Below, piece by piece: positions 8,765 through 17,453 of a DNA stretch of 64,000 nt. This DNA comes from Arthrobacter sp. SLBN-100 (lineage in GTDB: Bacteria; Actinomycetota; Actinomycetes; Actinomycetales; Micrococcaceae). The notes below the pieces were generated by a model that did no database searches, was not told the DNA's origin, and saw only the letters and a list, made by a program, of their open reading frames with translations. A program made the translations under genes and the position numbers. The stretch spans positions 310,001 to 374,000 of the forward strand of contig NZ_VFMY01000001.1 of the NCBI RefSeq assembly GCF_006715305.1, in the 5' to 3' direction. Position 1 is the stretch's first letter. Every line of letters starts with the position of its first letter.

Positions 8765-9109
8765 ATGGCCAAGAGCGAAAAGGTCGAGCGGCCGACAAAG
8801 AAGAGTGAATACGAGCTGCGTTTCGCATCGGTGCAGGCTAAACGCGGTTGGACGGATCTGAAAGCCACGATCAGGAACTCACTGGTGGATTCATGGGACT
8901 TTCTTACCCGCACTCCGCAAGTGACGACACCAACGAACTACAGATTGCGTGGTGATCTGGGCAGCGTGTCACGAGGCGGCGTTACCCACGACAGATGGCA
9001 GCACAAGCCCACCTTGAAGGGTGATGCACGCATCTGGTTTTACGTTTTGGACCAGGTTGTCTACCTAGAGCAGGTCCATACAAGCCACCCAAACGAAACA
9101 AAGTCATAG
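8765..9109 (+). CDS. RelE-like toxin partner (putative)
   Basis: A 114-aa basic protein directly downstream of the Phd-like gene. It reads QAKRGWTDLKATIRNSLVDSWDFLTRTP, then YRLRGDLGSV, HDRWQHKPTLKGDARIWFYVLDQVVYLEQVHTSHPNETK. This is the RelE/ParE-type order: an N-terminal helix, a strand with 'yrL+gdl', a 'g..Riwf.v' strand, and a final 'v...HtshpnEt' strand. Such toxins are usually ribosome-dependent mRNA interferases. Activity here is inferred from fold pattern and pairing only. Confidence 0.65.
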   Translation: MAKSEKVERPTKKSEYELRFASVQAKRGWTDLKATIRNSLVDSWDFLTRTPQVTTPTNYRLRGDLGSVSRGGVTHDRWQHKPTLKGDARIWFYVLDQVVYLEQVHTSHPNETKS

Positions 9110-9251
9110 CAGAACATGGACAGTCCCCGGCCTTCAGCGCTGAGATGCAGCGAACGCTGATAACAAGGATTCCGCCACTTTGTAAGCCTCGTCCAAACTA
9201 GCCTGCAGGGTCTCTTGTTGAGTGCTCCGATGCCGGGATAGGGCCCAAAAG

Positions 9252-9275
9252 AAAGTGTGGATGCGTCCACACTTT
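9252..9275. repeat. Palindrome P5
   Basis: AAAGTGTGGA, four central bases (TGCG), then TCCACACTTT; 10-bp perfect arms. The centre is one base shorter than in the other members. A partial unit follows (GCGGATTCCGCATGTTCCC, to about 9338) that stops before the tRNA-like part, exactly where the primase-helicase gene begins. Confidence 0.75.
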
Positions 9276-9348
9276 TCGTCCCGGACGGTCACGCACAGCC
9301 TTAGACTGCCGCGGATTCCGCATGTTCCCGTGGTTCCCTGCCGGCTGT

Positions 9349-11781
9349 ATGAGAATTGGAACCGTGATTGAAGACACTCCTGAAGTTGGTGCGCAAACTG
9401 CATTGCCGGGCCTTTCCCTTGCGGCAGACAGGGCGTTAAGACGTGAGCTCGAGGAGCTTCGTCTGGACAACGCCAGACTGCGGAAGCTCTTGGAACTCAC
9501 GGAAGCGGAGTCAAAGGCAGCCCACTTGGCTCAGGCTGTACTTCCTTCAGTGGTGCACCATGGTCCGGTCACCATGGATTCGTCTCCGGAAGCGAAAGTC
9601 CGGCTGTTCCAGGATCTGTTCAGGGCGCGCAATGATGTGTACGCAGTCCGGTGGGAAAACTCGCGGGACGGGCGCTCCGGCTGGGTTCCTGCCGTCGCCG
9701 GTGGTTGGCGTAAAGGCGCGAACATCGCAGGCGCCAGGTTCCTGCCGCTTACTCCATTAGTCGTTGCCGACCATTTGCGCGGAGAGCAGCACATTGGCCT
9801 CTATCCCTTGACGGAACAGGACACCTGCTGGTGGGTCGCAGCGGACTTTGACGGCGGCGCCGCAATGCTCGATGCACTTGCGTACGCTAAGGCTGCTCGG
9901 TTTCGAGGTATTCCCGCGGCCCTGGAAGTGTCCCAGTCCGGTCGTGGTGCCCATGTTTGGATCTTCTTCAGCGCGGCAGTCCCTGCCTCTGCAGCTCGCC
10001 AGCTTGGCACCGGCCTCATTCATGAGGCGATGGCACTGCGAGGCAGCATGAGCCTGGCCAGCTACGACAGGCTTTTTCCCGCCCAAGACGTTCACTCAGG
10101 CAAGGGTATGGGGAACCTGATAGCCGCACCGCTGAACGGCAAGCGCCGGCAGCATGGCACCACCCTGTTCCTCGGCACAACGACCCTCGAACCATATGAG
10201 GACCAGTGGGCGTATCTTTCCAGTTTGGATCGGCTTTCGGACCGTGAAGTTCGCGACCACATCCGGAGACTTCCGGCAGTTAAGCTGGGAAATGAAGTTC
10301 GCCGGCTGGAGTTGCCCCAATCGTCCAAAATTGTTCCGCGCCCCGCGCTGGTTGTCCGCGCAGGTTTCGGTTCCCGTCTGACGATCAAAGCTGCGGACCT
10401 TGGACCAGCAATGATCGCGGCCGTCAAGCATGCCGCGTCCATGCCGAACCCGGAGTTCTATGAACGCCAACGCCAGAGGCGGTCCACCTGGAACATTCCT
10501 CGATACCTGCGGAACTACGACGAAACGCTTGACGGCGACCTTATCTTGCCCCGTGGTTTGTTGCCCCTGTTACAGCAACTCGTCGAATCGAGTGGCAGCT
10601 CGCTGCGCATTGATGATCAACGGGCGCGAGGCACGGCTCAAAGCTTCGAGTTCTCGGCCAGCCTGCGCTCCGAACAACAAAGCGGCTTGGACGCCGCCAC
10701 TGCCGCCGAGCACGGAGTCCTGGTAGCCCCGCCCGGTACGGGAAAGACTGTGATGGCGTGTGCTGCGATGGCACTGCGCGGCGTCTCAACCCTCATTCTG
10801 GTTGATCGCAAAGCCTTGGCGGAGCAATGGCGCAGCCGCATCCGCCAATTCATGGACGAGCAGTGCGGCCAAATCGGAGGTGGCCGTGCCAAGACGACGG
10901 GGCGGGTCGATGTCGCGCTGTTGCCTACGCTGGCACGGCGGGAAAATGTTGCCGAGCTGACCGCCGACTACGGTTTCGTCATCGTAGACGAATGTCACCA
11001 CGTCCCGGCGGCAGCGTTCACCCACGTCATGAACCAGATCCAGGCCCGGTACTGGCTGGGGCTGACGGCAACACCATACCGCCGCGACAAGTTGGACTCG
11101 CTGATCTATCACCAGCTCGGCCAAATCTCCCACACGATTTCCCCAGCTGTTCCGCAGCAGCTGCCAACGCACGCCCACGCGATTGCCGAACAGACGCTGG
11201 CCTTGGAACTGCACCGGACCTCATACGTGTACGACGGCGCCGCAGACCCCAGCGAACCGGGCGGGATCTCTGCCATCTACAAGGACTTGATCGCCAACGA
11301 GGAACGCCTGCAGCAAATCTACGACGACGTCATTGAAGCCTACGAACAGAACTCCCGAATCCTCCTACTGACGACGTGGAAAGCCCATCTTGAGTCCCTG
11401 AGGTCCCGGTTCGAGGCGGCTGGTCTGAATCCCGTGGTTTTCACCGGGGCGATGAAGGCCAAGGAACGACAGGCCGCCGTCGACCTCCTTGCCAGCACGG
11501 ATGATGCGCAGCCTCTGCTGGTCTTGGGCACCGGCTCATACATTGGAGAAGGCTTTGACTGCCCAAAACTGGATACCCTATTCCTTGCAGCGCCTGTGTC
11601 GTTCAAAGGCAGACTGGTCCAGTACGTCGGCCGGGTAATCCGGCCGTACCCGGGGAAAACTGTGTCGACCGTTCACGACTACTACGACGAATCCACACCC
11701 GTACTGGCCGCGTCCCTGAACAAGCGGGCTCCGGGGTATGTCTCGCTCGGGTTCCCTGATCCGCGGAAGCTCAAAGCCTAG
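9349..11781 (+). CDS. TOTE-type conflict-system primase (AEP) plus superfamily II helicase fusion
   Basis: An 810-aa two-part protein. After a short coiled-coil-like start (LRRELEELRLDNARLRKLLE), residues about 80-340 form an archaeo-eukaryotic primase module: WWVAADFDGGA with metal-binding aspartates near 166 and 168, then SGRGAHVWIFF with a conserved His near 202, and LFPAQDVHSGKGMGNLIAAPL. A DEAD/DEAH helicase follows with Walker A APPGTGKT (Lys near 466), DECHH near 547, and motif VI QYVGRVIRP near 760. TOTE conflict systems are predicted anti-mobile-element modules in which a primase-polymerase and helicase act on invading nucleic acid; the biochemical role here is not shown. An earlier ATG at 9322 lies inside repeat sequence shared with units A-D, so 9349 is preferred, but no clear Shine-Dalgarno supports either. 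A strong hairpin terminator follows. Confidence 0.85.
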   Translation: MRIGTVIEDTPEVGAQTALPGLSLAADRALRRELEELRLDNARLRKLLELTEAESKAAHLAQAVLPSVVHHGPVTMDSSPEAKVRLFQDLFRARNDVYAVRWENSRDGRSGWVPAVAGGWRKGANIAGARFLPLTPLVVADHLRGEQHIGLYPLTEQDTCWWVAADFDGGAAMLDALAYAKAARFRGIPAALEVSQSGRGAHVWIFFSAAVPASAARQLGTGLIHEAMALRGSMSLASYDRLFPAQDVHSGKGMGNLIAAPLNGKRRQHGTTLFLGTTTLEPYEDQWAYLSSLDRLSDREVRDHIRRLPAVKLGNEVRRLELPQSSKIVPRPALVVRAGFGSRLTIKAADLGPAMIAAVKHAASMPNPEFYERQRQRRSTWNIPRYLRNYDETLDGDLILPRGLLPLLQQLVESSGSSLRIDDQRARGTAQSFEFSASLRSEQQSGLDAATAAEHGVLVAPPGTGKTVMACAAMALRGVSTLILVDRKALAEQWRSRIRQFMDEQCGQIGGGRAKTTGRVDVALLPTLARRENVAELTADYGFVIVDECHHVPAAAFTHVMNQIQARYWLGLTATPYRRDKLDSLIYHQLGQISHTISPAVPQQLPTHAHAIAEQTLALELHRTSYVYDGAADPSEPGGISAIYKDLIANEERLQQIYDDVIEAYEQNSRILLLTTWKAHLESLRSRFEAAGLNPVVFTGAMKAKERQAAVDLLASTDDAQPLLVLGTGSYIGEGFDCPKLDTLFLAAPVSFKGRLVQYVGRVIRPYPGKTVSTVHDYYDESTPVLAASLNKRAPGYVSLGFPDPRKLKA

Positions 11782-11805
11782 GTCTAGCCGTTCCGGAGGC
11801 CCCTT

Positions 11806-11832
11806 CGAGGACGCGTCTTGGACGCGTCCTCG
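11806..11832 (+). terminator. Hairpin terminator after the primase-helicase gene
   Basis: CGAGGACGCGTC, loop TTG, GACGCGTCCTCG; 12 perfect pairs, followed by TTGTCCCT. The related segment at 62717-62755 has lost the hairpin. Confidence 0.75.
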
Positions 11833-11884
11833 TTGTCCCTACTGGAGCGCAGTTCCCGCCAGCTGACGCCGTAGGTTTAAAGAC

Positions 11885-12430
11885 ATGACAAACTTCCATC
11901 GCTTGCCTGATTCTCGACCCCAGTTTGCTAGGAATCAGCCACGAGGTAACTTTGAGGAGCGATTCGGAATCCTCTCCAAGTACTCCGGTGTCTGCGGTGT
12001 TTGCGGAGCTTCTTGGATCACCGGGGAGAGCATTTTCAAGTTGCCAGAGTCCCGCCGTTCCACTCAGAACCCGTGGGTCTGCCGAGGCTGTCGCTTCCCG
12101 GAGTACCGCTCCGAGCCAACACTTGAGGATGTATTCGTTAAGTTGAACCACCGCAATCGTACCGGCCGTACACCCGGGCTCAACCGGCACGACGTCCAAC
12201 ACTTGCTTGCTCTGCACGGATCGCTCACCGGAGAAGCCGCGCTCGCGATGGATGATCTGCCAGCAATGAATAAGCTTCGGAGAGGTCACCAAGAACGAGT
12301 TTCTGCAAACCTTAATCGCGTTGAACTCCTGGATCTTTTGGAAGGCTTTGTCCGTGGCGGTCTAGTTAAGCGCGTGGGGCGGACTCGTTACTACTGCATC
12401 CCCGCGAAGATCGAGTCGGCCGGCTCCTAG
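11885..12430 (+). CDS. Zinc-ribbon protein of unknown function
   Basis: A 181-aa protein with two CxxC pairs (Cys37/Cys40 in GVCGVC and Cys66/Cys69 in WVCRGC) that form a likely zinc ribbon. A helical second half follows (NRHDVQHLLALHGSLTGEAALAMDDL), and the C-terminus looks like a winged helix (LVKRVGRTRYYCIPAK). I do not recognise a named family. A nucleic-acid-binding role is plausible from the zinc ribbon plus the wing-like end. It follows the TOTE-type gene by about 100 bp, beyond a terminator, and a broken near-identical copy lies at 62806-63281. The start ATG 11885 has only a weak AAAG ribosome site. Confidence 0.75.
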   Translation: MTNFHRLPDSRPQFARNQPRGNFEERFGILSKYSGVCGVCGASWITGESIFKLPESRRSTQNPWVCRGCRFPEYRSEPTLEDVFVKLNHRNRTGRTPGLNRHDVQHLLALHGSLTGEAALAMDDLPAMNKLRRGHQERVSANLNRVELLDLLEGFVRGGLVKRVGRTRYYCIPAKIESAGS

Positions 12431-13105
12431 ACTGTGGCTCAAGTTCTTGTTCGGCGCAATAGGGCTGAGCGCGTTTTCCTAGACAGCCCCTGCGTCCATG
12501 TGTCCGTGAAGCGAAGTTTCTTCAGTGCCCAATGAAGCTCAGGACGTCGGCTGGGGTTTTTATGGTGATGGGTTCCATGTTCCTTCTCCTTCAGCGGCTG
12601 GCTCGGCACAGGATGTGTCTGTCAGATACACGGAGTCACAGCTGGGTTGAGGGTCCGGAGTGCAACTTGGGGGACCGGAGCGGTTCAACGTTGCGGGAGG
12701 AGATAAGCGACGGCGGAGCGCCGAACGAAACGTTGAATCGAGCCCGGCGCGTAGGGCCCTCGTTGCGGGGAGGGCCGACCCAGCGATGATGGGGATCAGA
12801 ATGACAAACAGCGAAGTTGCTTCTGGTGGTTCATGGATATCCTTCGGCGGCATGGCATGACGCCGGGGTTGACCGCTCAACAGGACGCCGGTCATGTCAG
12901 GGTCTGACGCACCTCGCCAGCGGCTGGTCATGCGCCCCCTCGCGGCTGCCAATACGCCATCCCTTTAATAAATTTGCCCTGGTCTCTATCCCGGCGCCCG
13001 GATATCACTTAGTAACTGACATCACTTTTTTGCTTGATTTAATAAAATATAAAAGCTATCGTCTACTCAAAGCCGGGAAGTGCCCGGTTGTACACGGAGG
13101 CCGCA
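12431..13105. other. Intergenic region upstream of the catabolic operon
   Basis: No gene supported. It holds the tail of the long direct repeat (to about 12526), a 9-bp inverted repeat TTCAACGTT / AACGTTGAA about 35 bases apart near 12690-12735, and a markedly AT-rich stretch at about 13020-13062 (TTTAATAAAATATAAAAGC) that is the best promoter candidate for the operon starting at 13106. Confidence 0.5.
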
Positions 13106-14455
13106 ATGGACGACTCAACGACGAGCACATCTATCCCGCCAAGCGGGCTGACCATAGACCCGGATTTGGCTGTCTCTACTCCCCGGCAGCAGCGGAGGGT
13201 CCTGCTGTCGAGCCTGGTCGGGGCTTTGATCGAGTGGTACGACTTCTACCTGTTCGGAATCGCGTCAGCGATGGTGTTCAACGTCCTGTTCTTCCCGCAG
13301 TTCGATCCCTTGGTCGGCACGTTCCTCGCCTTCACCACCCTTGCCGTCGGGTTCTTCGCACGGCCGCTGGGTGGCGCCATTTGGGGCCACTACGGCGACA
13401 AGGTCGGACGGAAACAAATGCTCGTTCTCTCCATCCTGGCCATGGGCGTCTGCACCACGGCCATGGGTTTGCTCCCCACCTACGCCCAAATTGGCGTGGC
13501 GGCACCGATCCTGCTGCTGATCCTCCGGCTCGTCCAGGGCATCGCCGCCGGCGGCGAATGGGGCGGGGCAGTTCTGATGGCCATGGAGCACTCACCCAAG
13601 CGCCGCGGCTTCTCCAGCAGCTTCCCGCAGATGGGCCTGACAGGTGGAATCCTCGTTGCTAATGGGGTGTTCGCTTTGGTCGCCGGGGTGATGCCCGAAG
13701 ATCAACTCCTGGCCTGGGGATGGCGCATCCCGTTCCTGCTCTCGGCGGTTCTTGTCATGATCGGTTTGTGGATACGCCTCGGCGTGAGTGAAAGCCCGGT
13801 CTTCCTCGCCGAACAAAAGAAACAGGCGCAGACGCCCGCCCAGAAGAAGGCACCTCTCGTAGAGGTCTTCCGACACCCGCGGACACTGATTGTCACCATC
13901 CTGCTCGTTATCGGGCCGTTTGCCGTCAGTGCCGTGTATCTGACGTTCGCTGCCTCCTACGGCCTGCAAGTGGGCTTCTCCCGGTCGGACCTGCTGACCG
14001 CTTCCATCGTCGCGGCTGCCTTGGGCGTGATTGGGCAGCCGATCTTCGCGACGTGGTCTGACTACATCGGGCGTAAAAAGGTCGTGGGTCTCGGCCTCAT
14101 CATGCAGGCAGTCACAGGTGTGATCTTCTTTGCCCAGATGAATGCCGGCAGCATCGCGGGACTGTACTGGTCCATCTCCCTCATTTCCATCGCCCACGCC
14201 ATTTGCTACGCACCCTTGGCGGCATGGCTGGGAGAGCTGTTCCCCACCCATCTTCGCTACACCGGTTCCTCGATGGGCTATCAGATCGCAGGTACCCTGG
14301 GCGGCGGGCTGACCCCCGCTGTCTGCACCTGGCTGCTGATCACCGGGGGCGGTGCGCCCCATTCCGAACTGGTCGTCGTCTTCACTGGAGCCGTGAGCCT
14401 GCTGTCACTCATCGGGGTGCTGATGGCAAAGGAAACCTACAAAGCAAAGCTCTAG
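13106..14455 (+). CDS. MFS transporter, metabolite:H+ symporter (MHS) type
   Basis: A 449-aa, about 12-helix membrane protein. It has the MHS-family opening (LIEWYDFYLFGIASAMVFN), the loop 2-3 motif GHYGDKVGRKQML and the matching SDYIGRKKVVG motif in the second half. MHS carriers import carboxylated compounds such as shikimate, dicarboxylates, phthalate or protocatechuate-like acids by proton symport. The GGAGG at 13094-13098 sits 7 bases before ATG 13106, so the in-frame TTG at 13088 is rejected. It is the first gene of a nine-gene plus-strand operon and probably imports that pathway's substrate, which suggests an organic acid. Confidence 0.92.
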   Translation: MDDSTTSTSIPPSGLTIDPDLAVSTPRQQRRVLLSSLVGALIEWYDFYLFGIASAMVFNVLFFPQFDPLVGTFLAFTTLAVGFFARPLGGAIWGHYGDKVGRKQMLVLSILAMGVCTTAMGLLPTYAQIGVAAPILLLILRLVQGIAAGGEWGGAVLMAMEHSPKRRGFSSSFPQMGLTGGILVANGVFALVAGVMPEDQLLAWGWRIPFLLSAVLVMIGLWIRLGVSESPVFLAEQKKQAQTPAQKKAPLVEVFRHPRTLIVTILLVIGPFAVSAVYLTFAASYGLQVGFSRSDLLTASIVAAALGVIGQPIFATWSDYIGRKKVVGLGLIMQAVTGVIFFAQMNAGSIAGLYWSISLISIAHAICYAPLAAWLGELFPTHLRYTGSSMGYQIAGTLGGGLTPAVCTWLLITGGGAPHSELVVVFTGAVSLLSLIGVLMAKETYKAKL

Positions 14456-14490
14456 GGATTCCGCCTAAGACAAGAATCTAGAAGGAAACA

Positions 14491-15654
14491 ATGACTATCA
14501 CAGACTTAAGTGTCTCCAACGTGTCCAAAACCGGATCCAAGCTCGGGGTTATTGATGTGGATTTCCACCCAATGCCCCTGCCCACTGACCCCCAGGTGGC
14601 CGATCACCTCCCGCAGCAGTGGAAGGAATACATCAGCCGCTATGGTCTGGGCGCCATGGGCGGCGGCGTTTACCCTTCCCAGCGCGAATTCACCCACCGG
14701 CTTGACGCCATGGACGACAACGGACGGGTTGGCCTTGATCCCTACCTGGCCGTCGAGCAAGTACTTGACCCCTTCGATATGACGGCCGCCGTCCTGACCT
14801 GCCCGCAGACCTACATCATCACCAACGGCGGGGCTAATATGCCCCACAAGCTGGCAACCAGTCTGTACCGTGCCTACAACAACGCGCTGGCCGAAACCTG
14901 GTGCGCAGCAGATGACAGGTTCCGGGCCTCCGTCACCGTGGCCCGCGACCTGCCCGGCGGCGAGCGGGAGATCCAGCGCTGCAAGGAGGGCCAATTCGGG
15001 GACAAATTCGTGCAGGTGCTGATGTCACCCTCCGGCCAGGATCCGCTGGGAAAGCGCCGCTACTGGCCCATCTTTGAGGCCTGCGAAAGCTACGACATTC
15101 CGCTGTCCTTCCATGTACCCGGTATGGGACGGCAGCCCACGGGAGCCGGACGCCAGAACTTCTACGCTGAAACCCACGCGGCCTTCGGAGTTCTTCCGCT
15201 GGCCCTTGTGCCGAGCCTCATTTTCGAGGGCGTGTTCGATCGCTTCCCGAAACTCAAAATTGCGATGCTTGAGATGGGCTGGGACTGGGTCGCCCCGTTC
15301 AGCTGGCGTCTGGACGCAACGTGGGAAAAGCTCCGCCACGAACTGCCGCATCTGCAGCGTAAGCCCTCGGAGTATCTAAAGGAACACTTCTGGTTCAGCA
15401 CGCAGCCACTGGAGGAACCGGAACGGCCCGACATGCTGGAAGGTGTATTCGGCATGTTCGAAGACTCCGGCTTCGCTGACCGGCTGATGTTCTCCTCGGA
15501 CTATCCCCACTGGGACTACGACTCGCCGTACGAATCCGTACCTGAGAGCTTTCCCGAAGATCGCCGCCGCCGCATCCTGGGCGAGAACGCCAGCAAACTT
15601 TACGGCATCCCGCTGCGCGAAAACAGCGGCCTGCCCTCCCCGAACGGGGCGTAG
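14491..15654 (+). CDS. ACMSD-like amidohydrolase (amidohydrolase_2), copy 1
   Basis: A 387-aa metal-dependent TIM-barrel protein. IDVDFHPMP near residue 23 gives the first-strand D-x-D-x-H-like metal site, PLSFHVPG gives a barrel histidine, and LMFSSDYPHWDYD near residue 335 carries the final conserved aspartate. The family includes aminocarboxymuconate-semialdehyde and gamma-resorcylate decarboxylases and some hydrolases, so decarboxylation or hydrolysis of an aromatic-derived acid is likely. GAAGGAAACA precedes ATG 14491. The second amidohydrolase at 17450 has the same layout but differs widely in sequence, so the two probably act on different intermediates. Confidence 0.9.
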   Translation: MTITDLSVSNVSKTGSKLGVIDVDFHPMPLPTDPQVADHLPQQWKEYISRYGLGAMGGGVYPSQREFTHRLDAMDDNGRVGLDPYLAVEQVLDPFDMTAAVLTCPQTYIITNGGANMPHKLATSLYRAYNNALAETWCAADDRFRASVTVARDLPGGEREIQRCKEGQFGDKFVQVLMSPSGQDPLGKRRYWPIFEACESYDIPLSFHVPGMGRQPTGAGRQNFYAETHAAFGVLPLALVPSLIFEGVFDRFPKLKIAMLEMGWDWVAPFSWRLDATWEKLRHELPHLQRKPSEYLKEHFWFSTQPLEEPERPDMLEGVFGMFEDSGFADRLMFSSDYPHWDYDSPYESVPESFPEDRRRRILGENASKLYGIPLRENSGLPSPNGA

Positions 15655-15659
15655 CAACT

Positions 15660-16868
15660 GTGGCGATCACAAGCGCTCTGGGCAAACGCCGGCTGGCAAC
15701 AGTCCTTAACTACGACGACGCCCGGGCCAGCGCCAAAAGGCAGCTCCCCGCGGCCATCTTCGACTACGTCGACGGCGGAGCCGAAGACGAAGTCACGCTA
15801 CGGAGAAATGTCCAGGGCTTCCGGGACCTGGCCTTCGAACCCCATGGTGCAACCTGGGTTGAGAAACCCGACCTGAGCACCAACCTGCTAGGACTCGAGC
15901 TCTCCATGCCGATCCTCACAGCACCCTGCGGGGGGATGCGGCTTGTGCATCCGCACGGGGATCTGGGCATCGCAGCAGCGGCTTCAAAGGCCGGGATCGC
16001 CCACGTTGCGACCTCCGCTTCCGGATACACCTTGGAAGAAATCGCCGAGACGCCGGGTCAGCAATGGTTCCAGGCCTACAAGTTTTCCAGCCAGGACGCC
16101 ATGAGATCACTCATCCGCCGCGCCAAAGCGGCCGGCTTCGAAGGACTCGTGGCAACAATCGATACCAGTGTCTCCGGGAACCGAGAAAAGGACTTCCGCA
16201 ACGGCTTCAGCTACAACATGAGCATCAATCTCTCAAACGTGTTCAGGATGGCCCCGAAAATGATCAGCCGGCCCGGGTGGGTGTACCGGTTCATGCGAGA
16301 CGGCATGCCGTTCGTATTGCCAAACACCGCCGATCTCACCGTCGACGGCAAGCCAATGGAACTCACCGAAATGATCCGGACAGGAAAAGAATCGCATTCC
16401 CCGTCTTGGGATGACATCGCCTGGATGAGGGCGAACTGGGACGGTCCGCTGATCATCAAAGGAATCCTCAGCACCTCCGATGCGCGCACGGCGGTCAAGC
16501 TGGGTGTGGACGGAATCATCGTCTCAAACCACGGCGGTCGCCAACTCGACGGCGTTCCCGCCTCCATAGCCGTTCTCCCTCAGATCGTGGAGGCAGTCGG
16601 CGACGACGTGACCGTCATCCTCGACAGCGGAATCCGCCGCGGAAGCGACGTCCTGAAGGCTCTCGCCCTCGGCGCGAAGGCCGTCATGGTGGGCCGACTG
16701 CCCGCGTGGGGGCTGGCGGTTGACGGGGAAGCGGGCGTATCCCACGTTCTGGAAACGACCCGCACCGAGATGGTTCGCACCATGCGCCTCCTTGGATGCT
16801 CCTCCATTCAGGACCTGGATCCTTCCTGGCTCAGCCAACAATCCCGCGCCGGCGCCGTTGCCCGGTAA
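15660..16868 (+). CDS. FMN-dependent alpha-hydroxy-acid oxidase/dehydrogenase
   Basis: A 402-aa TIM-barrel flavoprotein of the lactate/glycolate/mandelate oxidase family. IFDYVDGGAEDEVTLRRN is the N-terminal family signature, VSNHGGRQLDG near residue 290 has the catalytic His and substrate-binding Arg, and ILDSGIRRGSDVLKALALGAKAVMVGR binds FMN phosphate. It oxidises an (S)-2-hydroxy acid to the 2-oxo acid. It starts with GTG 15660, 2 bases after the upstream stop codon, so it is probably translationally coupled. In this operon a 2-oxo acid product could feed the HpaI-type aldolase. Confidence 0.92.
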   Translation: MAITSALGKRRLATVLNYDDARASAKRQLPAAIFDYVDGGAEDEVTLRRNVQGFRDLAFEPHGATWVEKPDLSTNLLGLELSMPILTAPCGGMRLVHPHGDLGIAAAASKAGIAHVATSASGYTLEEIAETPGQQWFQAYKFSSQDAMRSLIRRAKAAGFEGLVATIDTSVSGNREKDFRNGFSYNMSINLSNVFRMAPKMISRPGWVYRFMRDGMPFVLPNTADLTVDGKPMELTEMIRTGKESHSPSWDDIAWMRANWDGPLIIKGILSTSDARTAVKLGVDGIIVSNHGGRQLDGVPASIAVLPQIVEAVGDDVTVILDSGIRRGSDVLKALALGAKAVMVGRLPAWGLAVDGEAGVSHVLETTRTEMVRTMRLLGCSSIQDLDPSWLSQQSRAGAVAR

Positions 16869-16886
16869 GCAGAAAGCGAATACGAA

Positions 16887-17453
16887 ATGAACGAAGCAGT
16901 AGCTTCCGTCAAGAAACCCCAGAAATTTGTGGTGGCTCGGGCAGAAGAGATACCACCGGGCAGCCGCCTCATCGTCGATGTCGGCGGCCGCGAAGTGGGA
17001 ATCTTCAACATCAAGGGCTCCTACTACGGCATGCTCAACCGTTGCCCCCACGTCGGCGGGCCCCTGTGCCAGGGGCAACTCGTCAACTCCGTGACAGCCA
17101 CGGTCCCCGGACACATCACCCTGGATGACTCACAGGATCTGCTCACATGCCCCTGGCACAACTGGGAGTTCGACATCAAAACCGGACAGTCCTACTGGGA
17201 TCCCAAACACATGCGTGCCCGCCCCTTTGCCGTGAACGTTGAAGCCGGCACAGACGTGGCTGACCAGGTCGACGGCGGGAGTGTGGGGCGGATTAAAGGC
17301 CCCTACCAGGCCGAAACAATCGAAGTGTCGGTCGAATCCGACTACGTGGTCCTGTCCATGCGGCCGCAACGGCCCGGAACTGCCGTTAAACCCGGCGCCT
17401 GCGCGCCCCCGCCCACTGAGACCACCGAAATGAAAGTAGAGGTCAGGCCATGA
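16887..17453 (+). CDS. Rieske [2Fe-2S] domain protein
   Basis: A 188-aa protein with the Rieske ligands C53-P-H55 and C88-P-W-H91 (CPHVGGPLC and CPWHNWEFD). The spacing between the two ligand pairs is 32 residues, about twice the common 15-17, because of an inserted loop (LVNSVTATVPGHITLDD). There is no catalytic mononuclear-iron domain, so it is a small electron carrier or accessory subunit and not a full oxygenase alpha subunit. The C-terminal extension is rich in proline and charged residues. The stop overlaps the next start (ATGA). It presumably works with the ferredoxin and reductase encoded at 20352-21955. Confidence 0.9.
   Translation: MNEAVASVKKPQKFVVARAEEIPPGSRLIVDVGGREVGIFNIKGSYYGMLNRCPHVGGPLCQGQLVNSVTATVPGHITLDDSQDLLTCPWHNWEFDIKTGQSYWDPKHMRARPFAVNVEAGTDVADQVDGGSVGRIKGPYQAETIEVSVESDYVVLSMRPQRPGTAVKPGACAPPPTETTEMKVEVRP

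Larger units (their letters stand above)
11783..12526 (+). repeat. Long direct repeat, copy 1 (partner 62717-63366)
   Basis: Starts CTAGCCGTTCCGG and runs through the zinc-ribbon gene to AAGCGAAGTTTCTTC. By eye almost every base in the second half matches the 62.7-kb copy, apart from a 70-bp gap and scattered substitutions. The copies are direct repeats about 51 kb apart. Confidence 0.8.

Noticed and set aside
16887..17453. Rieske protein as an oxygenase alpha subunit
   Set aside because: At 188 aa it lacks the catalytic domain and the 2-His-1-carboxylate iron site.
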